15,810 nucleotides of DNA from Omnitrophica WOR_2 bacterium GWA2_47_8. Lineage in GTDB: Bacteria; Omnitrophota; Gorgyraeia; Zapsychrales; GWA2-47-8. The stretch is from contig MHFY01000135.1 in the NCBI GenBank assembly GCA_001805375.1, positions 1 through 15,810 of the forward strand, in the 5' to 3' direction. Shown in pieces: positions 14,568 through 15,810 of the stretch; position 1 is the stretch's first letter; every line of letters begins with the position of its first letter. The notes under the pieces were generated by a model that saw only the letters and a program-made list of their open reading frames with translations, did not search any database and was not told the origin of the DNA. The position numbers and the translations under genes were made by a program.

Positions 14568-15810
14568 ATGTGCGGTATTGCCGGTTTTGTTGATTTTTCT
14601 TCAGCGACTACATCTCAAGATAGCCTCCTTAAAATGCAGAAGGCTCTTTCTCATCGGGGCCCGGATGATTGCGGGAACTTTTATGCGCCGCCGGTCGGAT
14701 TGTGCCATACCCGGTTGTCGATCATTGATCTATCAGCCAAGGCCCATCAGCCGATGGCCCACGATGAATGGGTGCTTGTTTATAACGGGGAGATCTATAA
14801 TTTTCAGGAGATGCGGGAAGATCTGATCCGGCGGGGGCACACCTTTGGATCTTCTTCCGACACAGAAGTGGTCCTTTCCGCTTATAAAGAATGGAAAGAA
14901 AAGGCCATCGAACGTTTTAACGGGATGTTCGCCTTTGCTCTTTTTAACCGGGAATCAAACCGGCTGATCCTCGCCAGGGACAGATTAGGGGTCAAGCCGC
15001 TGTATTATTATTTTGATGGGGAGCATTTTATCTTCGCCTCAGAGATCAAGGCGATCCAGCAGAGCCCGTTCTTTAAGAAGGACATCTCGCATGAGGCCTT
15101 AAAGGACTATCTGCATTTTGGATATGTCACGGGCCAGCAGACAATATGGAAAAATTGCTATCGCCTTCTGCCGGGACAGTATATGGCCGTGGATCGATCG
15201 GCAAAAACGGTAGAGATAAAGAATTATTTTGAAGTGAATTTTACGCCGGATCATTCGCTTGGCTTTTCAGGGTCCAAGAAAACCCTGAAGTCGATCCTGA
15301 TCGATGAATTTAAACAGAGCACCGTAAGCGATGTCCCCATCGGCGTGTGCATCAGCGGCGGGGTTGATTCGAATGTGCTGATAAGCCTTTTATCAAAGGA
15401 GTTAGGGTTTAAATTAAAAACCTACTCATTGTCCAGCAAGGAAGCGGTTTACGATGAGAATAAGCAGGCGACAGCCATTGCGCAATATCTGCAAACGGAC
15501 CATACCAATTTAGAATTGGACCCGGTGATATACCGCGGGCTTTTTTTAGAAACCGTGGCACATTACGATGAACCGATCGATGACCCGAACTTTCTTTCTT
15601 ACCGCGTGATCGCCAGGCAGGCCAAAGAGGATGGCATCAAGGTGCTGCTTTCCGGTTTAGGCGGGGATGAGTTATTTTTGGGTTATCCGATGGTATTTTT
15701 GCGGGATAAAATGCGTTTGGTCTTCACGATCCCGCGTGTTTTGCGCCACAGTATCCCGCGATCGGTCTCGCAGTTCTCTAATTATTTTTATAAAGGCATG
15801 CACCTGGCCC
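14568..15810 (+). CDS. asnB: Asparagine synthase-like glutamine amidotransferase (3' partial)
   Basis: The frame is open from ATG 14568 to the window edge, giving 414 residues of an expected ~600-650. The start is fixed by MCGIAGFVDF: Cys2 becomes the N-terminal nucleophile of the class II glutaminase domain. Other glutaminase motifs are ALSHRGPDD, NGEIYN (N73-G-E75) and SSDTEV (D98). The synthetase domain has the ATP-pyrophosphatase P-loop SGGVDS at 263-268 and the SGLGGDELFLGY segment at 362 onward. Both active sites therefore appear intact. The enzyme class hydrolyses glutamine and uses the ammonia plus ATP to amidate a carboxylate. In a glycan locus this may be a uronic-acid or other acidic sugar rather than aspartate, as known for WbpS/AsnB-like proteins of O-antigen clusters. 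That substrate is inferred from context. It lies 13 nt after the fusion gene and is probably co-transcribed with it. Confidence 0.92.
   Translation, partial: MCGIAGFVDFSSATTSQDSLLKMQKALSHRGPDDCGNFYAPPVGLCHTRLSIIDLSAKAHQPMAHDEWVLVYNGEIYNFQEMREDLIRRGHTFGSSSDTEVVLSAYKEWKEKAIERFNGMFAFALFNRESNRLILARDRLGVKPLYYYFDGEHFIFASEIKAIQQSPFFKKDISHEALKDYLHFGYVTGQQTIWKNCYRLLPGQYMAVDRSAKTVEIKNYFEVNFTPDHSLGFSGSKKTLKSILIDEFKQSTVSDVPIGVCISGGVDSNVLISLLSKELGFKLKTYSLSSKEAVYDENKQATAIAQYLQTDHTNLELDPVIYRGLFLETVAHYDEPIDDPNFLSYRVIARQAKEDGIKVLLSGLGGDELFLGYPMVFLRDKMRLVFTIPRVLRHSIPRSVSQFSNYFYKGMHLA

Overview
The window holds the middle of a surface-polysaccharide (O-antigen or capsule type) biosynthesis locus. Twelve protein genes, all on the + strand, fill almost the whole 15.8 kb. 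I see no rRNA, tRNA, CRISPR array, transposase or phage gene. The gene set (nucleotide-sugar dehydratases and reductases, glycosyltransferases, a Wzx-type flippase, Wzy/WaaL-type membrane proteins, and a glutamine-hydrolysing amidotransferase) points to a Gram-negative-type bacterium with a Wzx/Wzy-dependent glycan pathway. The moderate GC content, frequent ATGA overlaps and diverged proteins would fit an uncultured lineage such as Omnitrophota, but that placement is a guess.

Layout. Block A (1-5157): the 3' part of a sugar isomerase/epimerase gene, a short-chain dehydrogenase, an unfamiliar 617-aa protein with a GT-B-like C-terminal half, a zinc-ribbon methyltransferase and an extended-SDR epimerase/dehydratase. 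All are spaced by 14 nt or less, so this is probably one operon. A 248-bp intergenic region (5158-5405) follows, with a strong nested inverted-repeat structure and a possible promoter. Block B (5406-11871): an RmlD-like reductase, a family 2 glycosyltransferase, two tandem paralogous O-antigen polymerase/ligase-like membrane proteins and a LegB-like dehydratase, each overlapping the next. A 139-bp intergenic region (11872-12010) is largely occupied by a symmetric cluster of ATCAGG/CCTGAT motifs. Block C (12011-15810): an 847-aa fusion of a family 4 glycosyltransferase to a Wzx-like flippase, then an asparagine-synthase-like gene cut by the window end.

Inferred working model: the soluble enzymes make and decorate activated sugars (epimerisation, reduction, 4,6-dehydration, possibly methylation and amidation). 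The GT2, GT4 and possibly the 617-aa protein assemble a lipid-linked oligosaccharide on the cytoplasmic face. The flippase half of the fusion moves it across the inner membrane, and the paired Wzy/WaaL-like proteins polymerise it or transfer it to an acceptor on the far side.

The most unusual points are the GT4-Wzx fusion, the tandem polymerase/ligase paralogues whose long soluble loops have diverged between conserved anchors, and the two structured intergenic regions.
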